Shown here: in pieces, positions 6,316 to 6,559 of the stretch
Numbering within the stretch: position 1 is the first letter of the stretch
How the letters are laid out: every line of letters begins with the position of its first letter
Assembly: GCA_030607105.1 (NCBI GenBank)
Contig: JAUWFF010000070.1
Span: 1-6,559 of the forward strand
DNA from: Filomicrobium sp.
GTDB lineage: Bacteria; Pseudomonadota; Alphaproteobacteria; Rhizobiales; Hyphomicrobiaceae
Reading direction: 5' to 3'
DNA length: 6,559 nt
The notes under the pieces: generated by a model
Seen by the model: the letters and a program-made list of their open reading frames with translations, nothing else
What the model was told of the DNA's origin: nothing
Database searches by the model: none
Translations under genes and position numbers: made by a program

Positions 6316-6559
6316 ATAGCTGAGCTTCCTATTCGGTGCTGGAAGGAAATAGAGAACGTCAGCCGCCCATCACGGGTCACTAATCAACTCAGAGTATTAT
6401 GAAGGCATCTGCAGCCCACCGGCCCTGGTAGTCTGCCTTGTCGTGAGGAAGGGCACATCTGCTCGCCGGCCCGCGCCCGCAGGGTATCAACCTGCGGAAG
6501 CGCTGGCGCGAATGCCCGGCGCTCACTGCCTGGCACTAATGCCCGCTGGCACCGGCATG
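6316..6559. other. Right-end stretch with no assignable gene
   Basis: No open frame here resembles a known protein. A plus-strand frame (from about 6431 to the edge) and a minus-strand frame (6559 down to about 6387) are open but lack family features; either could be the edge of a neighbouring gene. The last 60 bases are rich in short TGCC/GGCA inverted motifs with no regular array. No terminator hairpin followed by a T-run is seen after the bactofilin stop. Confidence 0.4.

Noticed and set aside
6485..6559. Repeated AATGCCCG and TGGCAC words at the right edge, considered as a tandem repeat or sigma-54/NtrC sites
   Set aside because: Only two imperfect copies with clear mismatches; TGGCAC is not followed by a TTGC box at the right spacing.

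Overview
The window looks like chromosomal DNA of a GC-rich alphaproteobacterium, probably of the Hyphomicrobiales (rhizobial) type. This is inferred from the GC-rich third codon positions, the style of the HrpB C-terminus, and the pairing of a periplasmic metallo-beta-lactamase-fold protein with a bactofilin. No tRNA, rRNA, CRISPR array, insertion sequence or phage gene is visible.

Layout. Bases 1-1793 (minus strand) hold a two-gene operon for a divergent paralogue of succinyl-CoA synthetase: a complete beta subunit (597-1793), then an alpha subunit that starts at GTG 609, overlaps the beta gene by 13 nt and runs off the left edge. Bases 1794-2351 are a roughly 560-bp divergent intergenic region. 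It has no convincing gene but contains two inverted repeats that could be operators. Bases 2352-4904 (plus) encode a full-length DEAH-like helicase, HrpB. Bases 4997-5842 (plus, stop codon to 5845) encode a secreted metallo-beta-lactamase-fold protein with altered metal-site residues. Bases 5904-6315 (plus) hold a bactofilin gene that appears broken by a frameshift. Bases 6316-6559 hold nothing I can assign.

How the genes relate. The two synthetase subunits would form one enzyme making an acyl-CoA from a carboxylic acid, CoA and a nucleoside triphosphate. Both carry changes at motifs that are nearly invariant in housekeeping enzymes, so the substrate is probably not simply succinate, or activity is altered. 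HrpB, the hydrolase and the bactofilin remnant point the same way, but no shared pathway is evident. I see no clear new multi-gene system. The most unusual items are the beta subunit that lost its glycine-rich loops while keeping its nucleotide ligands, the His/Thr-substituted metallo-hydrolase, and the split bactofilin.
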